From Prochlorothrix hollandica PCC 9006 = CALU 1027 (GTDB lineage: Bacteria; Cyanobacteriota; Cyanobacteriia; Prochlorotrichales; Prochlorotrichaceae): a stretch of 41,522 bases of DNA. Of this stretch, positions 26,055-34,956 are shown piece by piece. Where the stretch lies: NCBI RefSeq assembly GCF_000332315.1, contig NZ_KB235933.1:889020-930541 (forward strand), read 5' to 3'. Under the pieces are notes generated by a model that saw only the letters and a program-made list of their open reading frames with translations, was not told where the DNA came from and ran no database searches. The translations under genes and the position numbers were made by a program. Position 1 is the first letter of the stretch, and every line of letters starts with the position of its first letter.

Positions 26055-26426
26055 GTGATTACTCTGGCTTTATTACACCCCTTACAAGAAACCCCTGTGC
26101 AGAAATGGTCATTTAAGCCGGACTCCGTGGTTCGCATTGGCCGTGCTAATGACAACCAGGTTGTGTTGTATAGTGCAGTGGTTTCCCGGCACCATGTGGA
26201 GATCCGGGGTCATGGTCATGGTTGGGAAGTGGTGAATCTTGGCACCAATGGCACCTATCTGGAGGGACAGCGGGTTGACCACTTTAAGGTGGAGGATGGT
26301 ATGGTGATTCGCCTCGCCCGATCGGGTCCCATGATCCAAATTCGTCTGGATGACCTGCTGCCGGATATTTCTACCCAAACCATGGTTGATAGTGCTGACG
26401 CTGGCTTGGCTTTTGGGGCATCTTAG
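26055..26426 (+). CDS. FHA-domain protein
   Basis: This 123-residue protein is almost only a forkhead-associated domain, which binds phosphothreonine peptides. Landmarks are VVRIGRANDNQVVL (about 25-38), SRHHVEI (44-50) and NLGTNGTYLEGQRV (61-74), including the conserved Gly, Arg, Ser, His and Asn residues. The start is a GTG at 26055; no strong ribosome binding site is visible. A short C-terminal tail (STQTMVDSADAG) contains Thr residues that could themselves be phosphorylated. It lies 230 bp upstream of the PP2C response regulator on the same strand, which suggests Ser/Thr phospho-signalling in common. Confidence 0.9.
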   Translation: MITLALLHPLQETPVQKWSFKPDSVVRIGRANDNQVVLYSAVVSRHHVEIRGHGHGWEVVNLGTNGTYLEGQRVDHFKVEDGMVIRLARSGPMIQIRLDDLLPDISTQTMVDSADAGLAFGAS

Positions 26427-26554
26427 GGCTATGGATTAGGCGTGACTCTCCCTGGGCCGTGTCATGGATGGGGGCCGATCGCCCCTGCTGACGCTGGGTG
26501 AGGCGGACGCTGGATGAGGCGGTACTATGGATGCAATTCAGGATGTCAGAAGCC

Positions 26555-26600
26555 CCGTCAGGTCAGGCCAGGTCATCAGGTCAGGTCAGGTCAGGTCAGA
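26555..26600 (+). repeat. GTCAG tandem repeats upstream of the response regulator
   Basis: GTCAGGTCAGG-type 5-bp units, partly interrupted, lie about 55-100 bp before the PP2C regulator start. They could affect spacing of a promoter or leader. There is no coding content. Confidence 0.75.
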
Positions 26601-26652
26601 TAATCGTTAACCGTCCTCGCTAACTGTGGCCCTTGGAGCAACAACAGAATTC

Positions 26653-28365
26653 ATGATCCGTGGTAAATCCCAAAAGCTGAAGTTAATGGTTGTGGACGAT
26701 GAGCCAGACAACCTAGATTTGCTCTATCGAACGTTCCGCCGTGAATTTGATGTGTTCCGAGCTGAGGGTGGATCTAAGGCTCTATCGATGCTGGAGGAAA
26801 GCGGGGAAATGGCGGTGATCATTTCCGATCAGCGTATGCCCGGTATGAGTGGCACAGAATTTCTGAGCCGCACCGTCGATCGCTTTCCCAATACCATGCG
26901 CATCGTGCTCACGGGCTACACCGATGTGGCGGATTTGGTGGAAGCCATTAACTCTGGCCAGGTGTTTAAGTACATCACCAAGCCCTGGGAACCGGAGAAC
27001 CTCAAGGTGGTGGTGGCCCAAGCGGCTGAGACCTACGAGGCCATCTCGCGCCGAACCCAGGAATTGGGCCGTGCCCTCCAGCGAGAATCCCTATTTAATG
27101 AAATTGTCAGCGCTATTCGGGAGTCTTTGGACTACCACGGGATGCTCCAAACCATTGTTGAAACCATTGGCAATAATCTGGGGGCTGACCTGGGTCTCCT
27201 CTATGCCTATGGCCACGATTGCCTGGTGTCGCCACCGTTTCTGTTCCAGAACCTTCAGGGGGAAGCGTCTTGTACCCTGCCCAGCTTAACGGTGGGGGGG
27301 CAATGGGTCGCAACGGATAATGCCATGGTGCAAGCCTTGGAAGCCATGGTGTCCCACATTTGCGACCACCCTAAACAACGCTCCTGCGAAGTGCGCAGCA
27401 TCCCTGAGGGCCATTATGTGGGGTTACCCCTCACCTATCAGCAGGAGTTGTTGGCGGTTCTCGTGCTCTATCGCCAAGGACAACAGCTCCGGTGGCAGGA
27501 GGATGATTTGCAACTGCTGGAAAACGTGGCGGAACAGTCGGCGATCGCCGTCTCCCAGGCCCGACTGTATCAATGGACCCAGGAACAGACGGAGCGGCTC
27601 CAAGCAGAACTGGAGGTGGCGCGGCACATTCAGGCCAATTTGTTGCGGCAAGATATGCCGATTCTGGAGGGGCTGAAGGTACAAGCCTGTTGCCATCCCG
27701 CCCGCGCCGTGGGGGGGGACTTTTTTGAGGTCTATGCCCATCCCCAGGGGGATGTGTGGTTAGCGGTGGGGGATGTGTCGGGCAAGGGGGTGCCAGCGGC
27801 CCTCTATATGGCTAGTACCCTATCCCTGTTGCGCCGGGAATTAACCCAGGAAATCTCCCCAGAGCCGGAGGCGGTGATTCGCAATCTGAACCACAGTTTG
27901 CTCCAGGATTTGGTCAATAACAACTGCTTTGTGACGGCGGTATTGTTGCGGTATCGTCCGGGGGATGGCACCTTGGCCTATACCAATGCAGGGCATATTT
28001 ACCCGATGATTTGGAACCCGTCCCAGGTGGCTCAGGGGCTGCAAACGGATCCCAATTACTTGACCACGCGGGGAATTCCTTTGGGGATTTTACCGGAGTG
28101 GAAAGGTCAATCGGGGGTAGGCTGTTTGCAGTCTGGTGAGGTGTTGTTATTGGCCAGCGATGGCATTACCGAGGCCAGCATTAGCCCGGACCCCGCCGAT
28201 CCTAAGGGGGGCGTAGAAGGGCTGATGTTGCAACAGGGGGGATTATGGGATATTTTGGCCCAGTATTCCCAGGCACCGGCCCTAGAGCAGTTATTGGACT
28301 TTATTCAGTCCCACAGTCCCACCCAGGACGATGATCAAACCCTTGTTTCCTTGGAGATCTTCTAG
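26653..28365 (+). CDS. Response regulator with GAF and PP2C (SpoIIE-type) phosphatase domains
   Basis: A 570-residue soluble signalling protein. It has a REC domain (about 9-125) with acidic pocket VVDDEPDN, phospho-acceptor Asp in IISDQRMPG (about 59) and lysine in YITKPW. A GAF-like domain spans about 160-305, then a short coiled linker and an RsbU/SpoIIE-type PP2C domain (about 330-570) with AVGGDFFEVY, VGDVSGKGVPAALYMA and LLLASDGITEA metal sites. Phosphorylation of REC probably switches phosphatase activity towards an anti-sigma-antagonist-like protein. ATG 26653 is my choice; GTG 26626 is also open. The RsbW-like gene follows after three bases. Confidence 0.92.
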   Translation: MIRGKSQKLKLMVVDDEPDNLDLLYRTFRREFDVFRAEGGSKALSMLEESGEMAVIISDQRMPGMSGTEFLSRTVDRFPNTMRIVLTGYTDVADLVEAINSGQVFKYITKPWEPENLKVVVAQAAETYEAISRRTQELGRALQRESLFNEIVSAIRESLDYHGMLQTIVETIGNNLGADLGLLYAYGHDCLVSPPFLFQNLQGEASCTLPSLTVGGQWVATDNAMVQALEAMVSHICDHPKQRSCEVRSIPEGHYVGLPLTYQQELLAVLVLYRQGQQLRWQEDDLQLLENVAEQSAIAVSQARLYQWTQEQTERLQAELEVARHIQANLLRQDMPILEGLKVQACCHPARAVGGDFFEVYAHPQGDVWLAVGDVSGKGVPAALYMASTLSLLRRELTQEISPEPEAVIRNLNHSLLQDLVNNNCFVTAVLLRYRPGDGTLAYTNAGHIYPMIWNPSQVAQGLQTDPNYLTTRGIPLGILPEWKGQSGVGCLQSGEVLLLASDGITEASISPDPADPKGGVEGLMLQQGGLWDILAQYSQAPALEQLLDFIQSHSPTQDDDQTLVSLEIF

Positions 28366-28368
28366 GAT

Positions 28369-28806
28369 ATGAAAAGTGAATTGCGTATCCCTAGTGACTT
28401 AAAGTTTTTGGCTGTGGTGGAAAACTGGCTCCTGGGCTGCTTGGAAACGGAGTTGGGCGATCGGGTCGATTGGCCACGGCAGGCCAGCCGGTTCCGGTTG
28501 GTGTTGGTGGAAGCCTATTCCAATGTGGTGCGCCATGCCCACCGGGATCAGCCCAATCTCTCGGTGTTGGTGCGGCTGGATCTCTGCGATCGGGATATTG
28601 CTTTAGAAATTTGGGATCAAGGCTCTGGCTATAACATTGAGCACTATTTACCGCCGGAACCTGCCGTGATGCGGGAGGGGGGATATGGCTGGCTGATTAT
28701 GCAGCGCCTCATGGATCGGGTGGAATATTCCCTGCAACTGGATGGCCATAATTGCTTGAAACTGCTCACCAGTTTGCCGGAGTCAGGGGACGTGAACGAA
28801 GTCTAA
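28369..28806 (+). CDS. RsbW-like anti-sigma/Ser kinase, HATPase_c fold
   Basis: A 145-residue GHKL ATPase with N box LVEAYSNVVRHAH (about 47-59), G1 box IWDQGSGY (81-88) and G2 box GGYGWLIMQRLMD (104-116). Proteins of this size act as anti-sigma factors and kinases of STAS-type antagonists (RsbW, SpoIIAB). With the upstream PP2C it forms the two catalytic halves of a partner-switching module; the antagonist substrate is not in the window. Three bases separate it from the regulator, so it is surely co-transcribed. The target is unknown. Confidence 0.88.
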   Translation: MKSELRIPSDLKFLAVVENWLLGCLETELGDRVDWPRQASRFRLVLVEAYSNVVRHAHRDQPNLSVLVRLDLCDRDIALEIWDQGSGYNIEHYLPPEPAVMREGGYGWLIMQRLMDRVEYSLQLDGHNCLKLLTSLPESGDVNEV

Positions 28807-28880
28807 ATCTTGGGGATTTTAGGGGACTGTTAGAGATAGGTCACCTTGTTTTTACGGCGTGCATCCCGCTTTGGCTGCCC

Positions 28881-28980
28881 TCACCCTAAATCCCTCTCCC
28901 AGAACAGGAGAGGGACTTTGAACGTTCTGGCTCCCCGTCTCCCAGGGTGGGAGACGGGGCTGGGGGATGAGGGATGAGGG
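28881..28980 (+). repeat. Dispersed double-hairpin repeat, possible terminator
   Basis: Two perfect hairpins lie side by side: TCCCTCTCCCAGAACAGGAGAGGGA type (about 28891-28916) and CCCCGTCTCCC / GGGAGACGGGG (about 28932-28958). They sit between two convergent genes. I know this CTCACCCTAAATCCCTCTCCC sequence as common in cyanobacterial genomes. It may act as a bidirectional terminator, but there is no T-run. Confidence 0.6.
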
Positions 28981-29049
28981 ATTAAGAGCAAGTTGCCAAA
29001 CTGGGCTGCTCCCGTTCTACGGCGTGTCATGGCCTGAGGGGGGAGCGGG

Positions 29050-30180
29050 TTAGATGGCGGCGATCGATAACACATATTCCCCCTGGTTCATGCTTTCATT
29101 GGTGGAGCAGTCAAAGACAAAGCCCACATCCTGGGACTCAATGGTAATGGTGGCGGGGAGGGTGCGGTATTTGTTGTAGGTCACCAGGGTATAGAGGGGA
29201 TCCCCCACCTGTACCGCTTGCCCCACCGCTACCCGATCGCGCAGGAAGCCCCCCGCCACCGCATAGTAGCGCCGCAGTTGGCTTTTGCGCACCAGGGGAA
29301 AGGGTTCGGCACTGGGGGGTAGGGGATAGCCCGGTGCTTGCAGCACCCCTTTATGGGCTAAGTAGTTGAGAATTCCGTCATAGCCCCGGCTGAGGGATTG
29401 GGGGTTCGTGGCCATGCCCGATCCCAGTTCCAGGGTCCACGACTCCAGATCAAACTGCACCGATCGGCCCAACAGCCGTAGCTCTCGTTCTAGGGCAACC
29501 CAGGGCTTGAGAAAGGCTTCATCCAGGGCATTGCCATCATACTGATCCAAAACAATGCCAAAGGCCACCTGAAAGGATTGGGCGCTGGCCGATCGTCCCT
29601 GGCCACAGTAAAGATGATCCAAGGCTTGATTACTGGAACTGTGGAGATCCAACAAATAGTCGGCATCAGCACAAAGGGATTGCAGGCGATAGCGGTAAAT
29701 ATCCGTTAGGGCTGCACCCCTGGACCCCTGGCAGTGGCTATGGTGCTGGGCAAAACTGTCCAGCAGCCGGTGGCGATAGCGGGTTTGGAGGCTGTCCAGA
29801 TCATCCTGGTGGTGAGCCTGGGCAAAATCCTTGAGATCTGGGCAGAATTGTTCGTAATCCCAAAAAATACGGTTCCAATCTTCGCCACTGTAGGGATTAT
29901 ACCGTCCGGTAGCAAAATGGTGCGATCGTTGGTTGACCCCCAAGGGATTACACACGGGTACGAGCCAAATTTCTCCCCGTAAACACTCAGTCTCCAGATC
30001 CTGCAACATCGTCAGCAGATCAAAAATCACCCCATTACCCGCAATTTCTGCCCCATGGAGATTGGATTGAATATAGACTTTTTTGCCGGGATGGTGGCCG
30101 ACAAAGCGATAAACCTGAAGGGAGAGGCGATCGCCGGAGGCCATTTGGCAGAGGGGCAAGGTGGCAATATTGGGTTGCAT
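29050..30180 (-). CDS. Succinylglutamate desuccinylase/aspartoacylase-family zinc enzyme
   Basis: A 376-residue protein of the AstE/AspA (M14-like) fold. Zinc ligands are H42 and E45 in LHGAEIAGNG and a later His in LLDLHSSSN (about 175-183); the general acid/base Glu lies in WTLELGSG (about 247-254). NPLGVNQRSH and FATGRYNP fit the arginine-rich carboxylate site. These enzymes remove an acyl group from an amino acid or related amide. The C-terminal 80 residues (VGQAVQVGDPLYTLV) look like a lipoyl-type barrel extension. It is on the opposite strand to both neighbours. The substrate is unknown. Confidence 0.85.
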   Translation of the reverse strand: MQPNIATLPLCQMASGDRLSLQVYRFVGHHPGKKVYIQSNLHGAEIAGNGVIFDLLTMLQDLETECLRGEIWLVPVCNPLGVNQRSHHFATGRYNPYSGEDWNRIFWDYEQFCPDLKDFAQAHHQDDLDSLQTRYRHRLLDSFAQHHSHCQGSRGAALTDIYRYRLQSLCADADYLLDLHSSSNQALDHLYCGQGRSASAQSFQVAFGIVLDQYDGNALDEAFLKPWVALERELRLLGRSVQFDLESWTLELGSGMATNPQSLSRGYDGILNYLAHKGVLQAPGYPLPPSAEPFPLVRKSQLRRYYAVAGGFLRDRVAVGQAVQVGDPLYTLVTYNKYRTLPATITIESQDVGFVFDCSTNESMNQGEYVLSIAAI

Positions 30181-30379
30181 AGGCAGGAACGGGAGCAGTT
30201 AGATCAGCGGGTAGCCCAGGGGTCATGGCGGCATTGCAAACTCACCTTGCCCTGGATTCCCTGTCCTCCCCGTGAGGCTCAGTTTACGGGAATGGGGGAC
30301 ACTTGACCGAAAAGTATATTGCCTACTGAGCAATAGCGTGTATGATGTAGCCGCTGCCCTCGTTCACCCACTACGAGCC

Positions 30380-31636
30380 ATGACACAGAATTTCCTGGAA
30401 CTAGCGAAAAAAGGCGATCCTAGGGTTCTTGCTGGCCTGATCAATCGCGCATTGCAAAGTAAAGGCATTGCCGTCAAAGCAACTCAGCAGGGGGACATAA
30501 CCCACTTTCTGTTTGAGTGTAGCCAGGACATTCCAGAACCCAATGCATTGACAGACTATCTGATTCAGGCGCTAACTCGTCTGAAAGCTCCGCCCCTGTC
30601 ACTGCTTCTATCTGTCAGAAAAACGGGGCAGCGCGAAGTCGCGTGGCAACGTCGATTAAATTTTGATCCCGATGCAACAGAGGCATTGCCTACGGTCTCT
30701 CCGCCCCCAGGACTGGGGGTAGATACTGCGGCACCGATCGGTCACAGTATCCCCCAGGCCAGTAACCCCCAGGCCAGTAACCCCCAGGCCAGTAACCCCC
30801 AGGAATCTACAGAAGACACGACCCAATTGTGGGATGACTGTGTTTCCAGTCCCCCGACGGCGGATTTATCCATGGCTGCAGCGGCTGGAGTGGCGGGGGC
30901 TATCCTCGGTACTGCCTCGTCTACCCTCCTGGGGGATAGTGCTGAGGGGGAGGCTGAGGCCGGGGATGATGGTACCCACCTGGACGAGGCTGACAATTCC
31001 TGGGATCAGGAGGATGGATTGGCGGGCAGCGAGCCTGCGATCGATCCAGTGAGCGTTACCCTGGATCCGGAAGCCCCCGATCCCTACGATAGTAATACTG
31101 AGGATCCAGAAGCCCGATCCCTGTCCTTTTTCCCCTTTGTGACCTCTGCGATCGTGGCTCTGTTATTTGCGTTAGCGGGGCTAGGATACCGTTTCTTTTA
31201 TTACCCCTCTCAACAGAATCCGTCCTCAGCTAATCCCGATGTAGTGGTGACAACGCAGCCGGAGATTCCTGCCGATGGCGGAGTAACCCCCGATGGCGGA
31301 GTAACCCCCGATGGCGGAGTCATGCCTGATGTCTCCCCGGATCCCGTGGTGCCAGACCCCACTGAAACCCCTAGCGCTTCAGACTTGGGTTCCCGCCTGG
31401 AGACCTTAGGGCAGAATCCTTGGTATGAAGGGGTGACCGTTGCCATGGAAGCGGCCATTTTGACCCAAAATGCAACCACCTATGAAGAATGGGACGAAAT
31501 CGCCACCTATTGGGAAAAGGCCATTGAACTCATGGCAGCCGTACCACCGACGGATCCCAACTATGCCCAAGCCCAGGAGCGGGTGACCACCTATGGAAAG
31601 AATTTAGATTACGCGCTCCAAAATGCGGGTTTCTAA
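30380..31636 (+). CDS. Single-pass membrane protein, tandem paralog A
   Basis: I do not recognise a named family. From ATG 30380 the 418-residue product has an N-terminal domain (about 1-100) with GDPRVLAGLINRALQSKGIA and HFLFECSQDIPEPNALTDYL. A low-complexity linker contains NPQAS repeats (near 30751-30807), followed by one membrane helix (SAIVALLFALAGLGYRFFYY, about 253-272). A PDGGVTP repeat (31273-31327) precedes a C-terminal helical domain with NATTYEEWDEIATYWEKAIE. The N-domain is probably cytoplasmic and the C-domain periplasmic. The following gene has the same layout. The ORF opens at 30272 but I see no start signal there. Confidence 0.65.
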   Translation: MTQNFLELAKKGDPRVLAGLINRALQSKGIAVKATQQGDITHFLFECSQDIPEPNALTDYLIQALTRLKAPPLSLLLSVRKTGQREVAWQRRLNFDPDATEALPTVSPPPGLGVDTAAPIGHSIPQASNPQASNPQASNPQESTEDTTQLWDDCVSSPPTADLSMAAAAGVAGAILGTASSTLLGDSAEGEAEAGDDGTHLDEADNSWDQEDGLAGSEPAIDPVSVTLDPEAPDPYDSNTEDPEARSLSFFPFVTSAIVALLFALAGLGYRFFYYPSQQNPSSANPDVVVTTQPEIPADGGVTPDGGVTPDGGVMPDVSPDPVVPDPTETPSASDLGSRLETLGQNPWYEGVTVAMEAAILTQNATTYEEWDEIATYWEKAIELMAAVPPTDPNYAQAQERVTTYGKNLDYALQNAGF

Positions 31637-31643
31637 AGGACTG

Positions 31644-31673
31644 ACAGCAGTCCGAGATAGGTGGTGTGGTGTG
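31644..31673 (-). repeat. Repeat R3, partial copy
   Basis: ACAGCAGTCCGAGATAGG followed by TGGTGTGGTGTG matches the left third of reverse-oriented R3. The rest is lost. Confidence 0.55.
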
Positions 31674-31772
31674 GGAGATGCCAGGGGTACAATGCTATCC
31701 TCTGGATAGTTCTGGCCGAGAATCTAACCCTACCGTCAGGGTTGAGGGGAAGTCCCCATCGGCAGTCGGTTT

Positions 31773-33461
31773 ATGCAGCCGCGATCGCCCATGTCTCCTT
31801 CAGCAAAAACTCTCCAGGTCTTGGCGACCATGTTAAATCGGGGTCTCAAGCCCCGAGGTGTGGTGGTGCGGGTATCCTATCGCGATCGCCACCTTCACTT
31901 TCTATTAGAGGGATCCCCACTGCCCTCAGAGGCGGTGTACACGCCCCTGCTACACCAAGGTTTTACCGTGTTGCAGGCATCGGCAGCATGGCAGGAAGGC
32001 CAGCCCCTGGCTGAGTTCAAGTCCTTGGCAGGGGTGATTATTTATGGTCGAGTCCGGGGACAAAAACAGATCGGATGGATCAGCCGTTTTTCCTTGGATG
32101 AGGCCATCACCCCCGACTCTCCCCAGGGTCAATTGTCCCCAGAAGCATCCCCCGCCGTCCTGGAGGAGGAAGAAACCCTGGCCTTAACGCCGGAGGCGAT
32201 CCTAGCCCCTGACTTATTTGGTGCTGCGGCCAATGTTCCCCTGGTGGTGCCTGCTGCGGAGCCATCTCCTGTCACCGATGATCTGTCCCCAGGGTTGCCC
32301 ACCTTGGTCTTAGATGCCCCAGCCTCCAGGTCTTCGCCACCCCCTGCACCTGCCTGGGATCTGGTAGAAGACAATACCGCCGTTCAGGAACTGTTGCAGT
32401 TAGATGCTTTGATGCCGGAACCCAATACCCCCCCCATCTCTGAACCCTGGCATAATAGCCCGGATACTAGGCACTCTGACCGGGAACCTGCCACGCTGCC
32501 CGGTTTCAATCCGTTTCCAGGCAAAGCCGATGCAACCCTGCCTGAGGGACGATCGGGGGCCGATCGCGATCGCACCCTCCAACAACCGAACCCCGATCGT
32601 TCGACTCCGGCTCCGTTGCCCCCTCCGGGCCATAGTCCCCCGCGCACCCCTGAAGGGGCAGAGACCCAGGCTGCTGCGGCCTTGGACAGAATTCCCACCT
32701 TGGGATCCCAAGGTTTGCTAGCCAAGCTGCTGTTAGCGGGATCCTTGGTGTTACTGCTGGGGGGCGGTGGCTTCTACCTCTGGTTTATGCCCCGTCAAAC
32801 GAAGGTTCTGGCCGAAATTCAACTCCAGCTTTTGGCGGTTGAGGATTTACCAGTGCAGAGCTTGGATCAGTTGAAAACCACGGAGTCAACCTTGCAGACC
32901 CTCCTCGATCGCCTCCAAGGCATTCCCTGGATTGCTGGTTCTGCCCATGGCCAAGCCCAGGAGCAGGCGGAACAGTTGCGCCAGAACCTGGAGGTGATCC
33001 AACTGCGCCGGGAGTCTGAGACGGCAGCGCGGGACAATTTGCAAGAGGCCAAACGGTTAGGGGCGGAGGCCACCCAAGCCTGGGAAACACAGCAGATCAC
33101 GGATCCGATCGTTCTCCAAACCATTTATGAAAAGTGGGTGGCGGCTCAGTATTTCTTGACCCTGATTCCCCCTGAAAGTTGGGCCTATGGGGAAGCTCAA
33201 CCCCTCAAGGTGAGCTATACCCAGAACCTGTGGCGGGTTTCCCAATTGCAACAGCAACCCGATCGCCCCACCAGCGTCCCCCTGGGAACTCTGGGGAATC
33301 CAGATGGTGTAAACCCTGACTTGGCTGGGATTCCGGGTGCTGACGATCTGGATCCGGAGGCTTTGACGGATCCAACCGTGGGTACTGACCTGGAGACCTT
33401 GCCCTTTGAGTCCCAGGAGTTGACCGAGGAGGAAACGGATCCCACTTTCCCCAACCCCTGA
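31773..33461 (+). CDS. Single-pass membrane protein, tandem paralog B
   Basis: A 562-residue protein with the same layout as its upstream neighbour. It has a short N-domain (about 8-125: TLQVLATMLNRGLKPRGVVV and LHFLLEGSPLPSEAVYTPLL), a 190-residue Pro/Ser/Ala-rich linker and one membrane helix (LLAKLLLAGSLVLLLGGGGF, about 316-335). A C-terminal helical domain (LNRGL-independent, with LGAEATQAWETQQ and YEKWVAAQYFLTLI) and an acidic tail follow. N-domain residues align loosely with paralog A, so I infer duplication and divergence. No ribosome binding site decides between ATG 31773 and ATG 31791. The function is unknown. Confidence 0.65.
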   Translation: MQPRSPMSPSAKTLQVLATMLNRGLKPRGVVVRVSYRDRHLHFLLEGSPLPSEAVYTPLLHQGFTVLQASAAWQEGQPLAEFKSLAGVIIYGRVRGQKQIGWISRFSLDEAITPDSPQGQLSPEASPAVLEEEETLALTPEAILAPDLFGAAANVPLVVPAAEPSPVTDDLSPGLPTLVLDAPASRSSPPPAPAWDLVEDNTAVQELLQLDALMPEPNTPPISEPWHNSPDTRHSDREPATLPGFNPFPGKADATLPEGRSGADRDRTLQQPNPDRSTPAPLPPPGHSPPRTPEGAETQAAAALDRIPTLGSQGLLAKLLLAGSLVLLLGGGGFYLWFMPRQTKVLAEIQLQLLAVEDLPVQSLDQLKTTESTLQTLLDRLQGIPWIAGSAHGQAQEQAEQLRQNLEVIQLRRESETAARDNLQEAKRLGAEATQAWETQQITDPIVLQTIYEKWVAAQYFLTLIPPESWAYGEAQPLKVSYTQNLWRVSQLQQQPDRPTSVPLGTLGNPDGVNPDLAGIPGADDLDPEALTDPTVGTDLETLPFESQELTEEETDPTFPNP

Positions 33462-33698
33462 GGCTGGTGCGTTGTTTTAGGGAGTGGGTTGGGGTTAGGG
33501 CTTCAGGTGCTGCCCGTGGGTTGATCAATAAACTCAGGACTACAAACTGAGCACTACGACCAGGTTGGGGCATGGATTTGTGGCCATCGAGCGCTATGGT
33601 CGATCGCAGCAATCCTGGCTGGAGATAGGGGGGTGGCATCAGGATTTAGAACTGACTTCCCCAATCTGGGGATGCGCCCTTGACAGAGACTGGGGTCT
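33462..33698. other. Intergenic region, no gene seen
   Basis: About 240 bases between paralog B and repeat R2 contain no gene I can support and no clear terminator. Confidence 0.4.
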
Positions 33699-33836
33699 GA
33701 CTGACTGACACAAGATGGTCGCTGTAGGTTGGGTTGAGGTACGAAACCCAACAGCCACAATGGTTGTGTTGGGTTTCGCAAGGCTCTACCCAACCTACGC
33801 AAACATCAGCCTTTCAGAAGTTGTGTCAGTCAAGCA
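33699..33836 (+). repeat. MITE-like repeat R2, copy 2
   Basis: Starts GACTGACTGACACAAGATGG and ends AGTTGTGTCAGTCAAG; terminal inverted repeats CTGACTGACACAA / TTGTGTCAGTCAA are nearly perfect. It differs from copy 1 at a handful of positions. Confidence 0.88.
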
Positions 33837-33840
33837 GGCT

Positions 33841-33945
33841 TGGGGTACCCCCAGAGATTGGGGTACCCCCAGAGATTGGAGTACCCCCAGAGATTGGGGT
33901 ACCCCCAGAGATTGGAGTACCCCCAGAGATTGGGGTACCCACAAA
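33841..33945 (+). repeat. 18-bp tandem repeat with GGGGTACCCC palindrome
   Basis: Five full units of TGGGGTACCCCCAGAGAT start at 33841, 33859, 33877, 33895 and 33913, plus a partial at 33931. Two units read GGAGTACCCC instead. The array ends ten bases from the ctaE stop, so it lies in the 3' leader of the cta transcript. Confidence 0.92.
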
Positions 33946-33954
33946 ACCAAGGGC

Positions 33955-34584
33955 TTAGGCTGCCAAGTTGGTCAGAATGTAGAGCAGAGCAAACAGCACA
34001 ATCCAGATGATATCGACAAAGTGCCAGTAGATTTCCGCCATTTCCACGCCGGTGTGCTTGTGGTCAGAATAGTGACCTTCCCGCCGCGATCGCCACAACA
34101 CCCCCAGGATCAACAGTAGCCCCACAAAAACATGGAGACCATGGAACCCTGTCATTAGGTAAAAGCAATTGGCAAAAATATTACTGGTTAAGCCATAGCC
34201 CAGGGTGAGATACTCATAGGCTTGGCCCCCTAGGAAAATCGCTCCCATCAGGGCCGTTAGGCCATACCACAGCCGCAGACCTTTAATATCATTGTTTTTG
34301 ACGGCCACATCCCCCTTGTGGATCACAAAGCTGCTGGACACCAGAATAATGGTGTTGATGGTGGGCAACAGTAACTCCACCTCGGTGCCTTCGGGGGGCC
34401 ACTGGGCCGTGCTGCTGCGGAGGATCAGATAGGTGGCGAACAGTCCCCCAAACATCAGGGACTCAGAAATCAGAAAAATCCACAGACCCGTTACCCGTAG
34501 GTCGGGATGGGCTTCATGGTGCCCCGCCGCTGCTGCTGCTTCCACGGGGGCAGGACTGGACAAAGACTCGGTTAAATTAGCCAT
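33955..34584 (-). CDS. ctaE: Cytochrome c oxidase subunit III
   Basis: Subunit III of the heme-copper oxidase, a 209-residue integral membrane protein with five predicted helices. Family marks are GLWIFLISESLMFGGLFATY, NTIILVSSSFVIHKGDVAVK, GFHGLHVFVGLLLIL and EIYWHFVDIIWIVLFALLYI. It helps stabilise the subunit I core and proton uptake. It is the last gene of the ctaCDE cluster on the minus strand, but a 370-bp gap holding repeats separates it from ctaD, which could mean separate expression. Confidence 0.95.
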   Translation of the reverse strand: MANLTESLSSPAPVEAAAAAGHHEAHPDLRVTGLWIFLISESLMFGGLFATYLILRSSTAQWPPEGTEVELLLPTINTIILVSSSFVIHKGDVAVKNNDIKGLRLWYGLTALMGAIFLGGQAYEYLTLGYGLTSNIFANCFYLMTGFHGLHVFVGLLLILGVLWRSRREGHYSDHKHTGVEMAEIYWHFVDIIWIVLFALLYILTNLAA

Positions 34585-34708
34585 AGACGATCGCGCCTTG
34601 CAGTGACAGTTTCAAAAGTGACAGTTTCAAAATAGTCTGGATCTAGCCATTCAGGGATCTAGCGCTCCTCGTGCCTAACCCTTTGACATTCAACCCCTTT
34701 AGCCTTGA

Positions 34709-34808
34709 AGGCACCTCGAAAAATCCAGATCTTCGCCCCTGTACCCACGTAGGAGTCGGGGTTGGGGCGGGCGGCAGAACCACCCGCCACCATGAATCGA
34801 GGTGTCCT
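34709..34808 (+). repeat. Repeat R5, diverged copy between ctaD and ctaE
   Basis: GGCACCTCGAAAAATCCAGA to GAATCGAGGTGTCC aligns with 24366-24464; the central hairpin is changed (GGGCGGGCGGC AGAACC ACCCGCC). Confidence 0.8.
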
Positions 34809-34855
34809 TGAGGGGATAACCGGGCCAGACTCCGGCGCTAGGGAGATGTCTGGCA

Positions 34856-34908
34856 ACGTGCTGGCAACGTGCTGGTAACGTGCTGGTAACGTGCTGCTGG
34901 CAACATCC
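34856..34908 (+). repeat. 12-bp tandem repeat upstream of ctaE
   Basis: About four units of GTGCTGGTAAC-type sequence lie between ctaD and ctaE. Confidence 0.75.
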
Positions 34909-34956
34909 CTAGGCCATCAGCCTAGACGGTCACAACTGGGGGGGTAGAACGACTCC

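Noticed and set aside
33841-33945. Possible CRISPR array
   Set aside because: Units of 18 bp adjoin each other with no spacers between them. The same holds for the arrays at 9204, 16184 and 25678.
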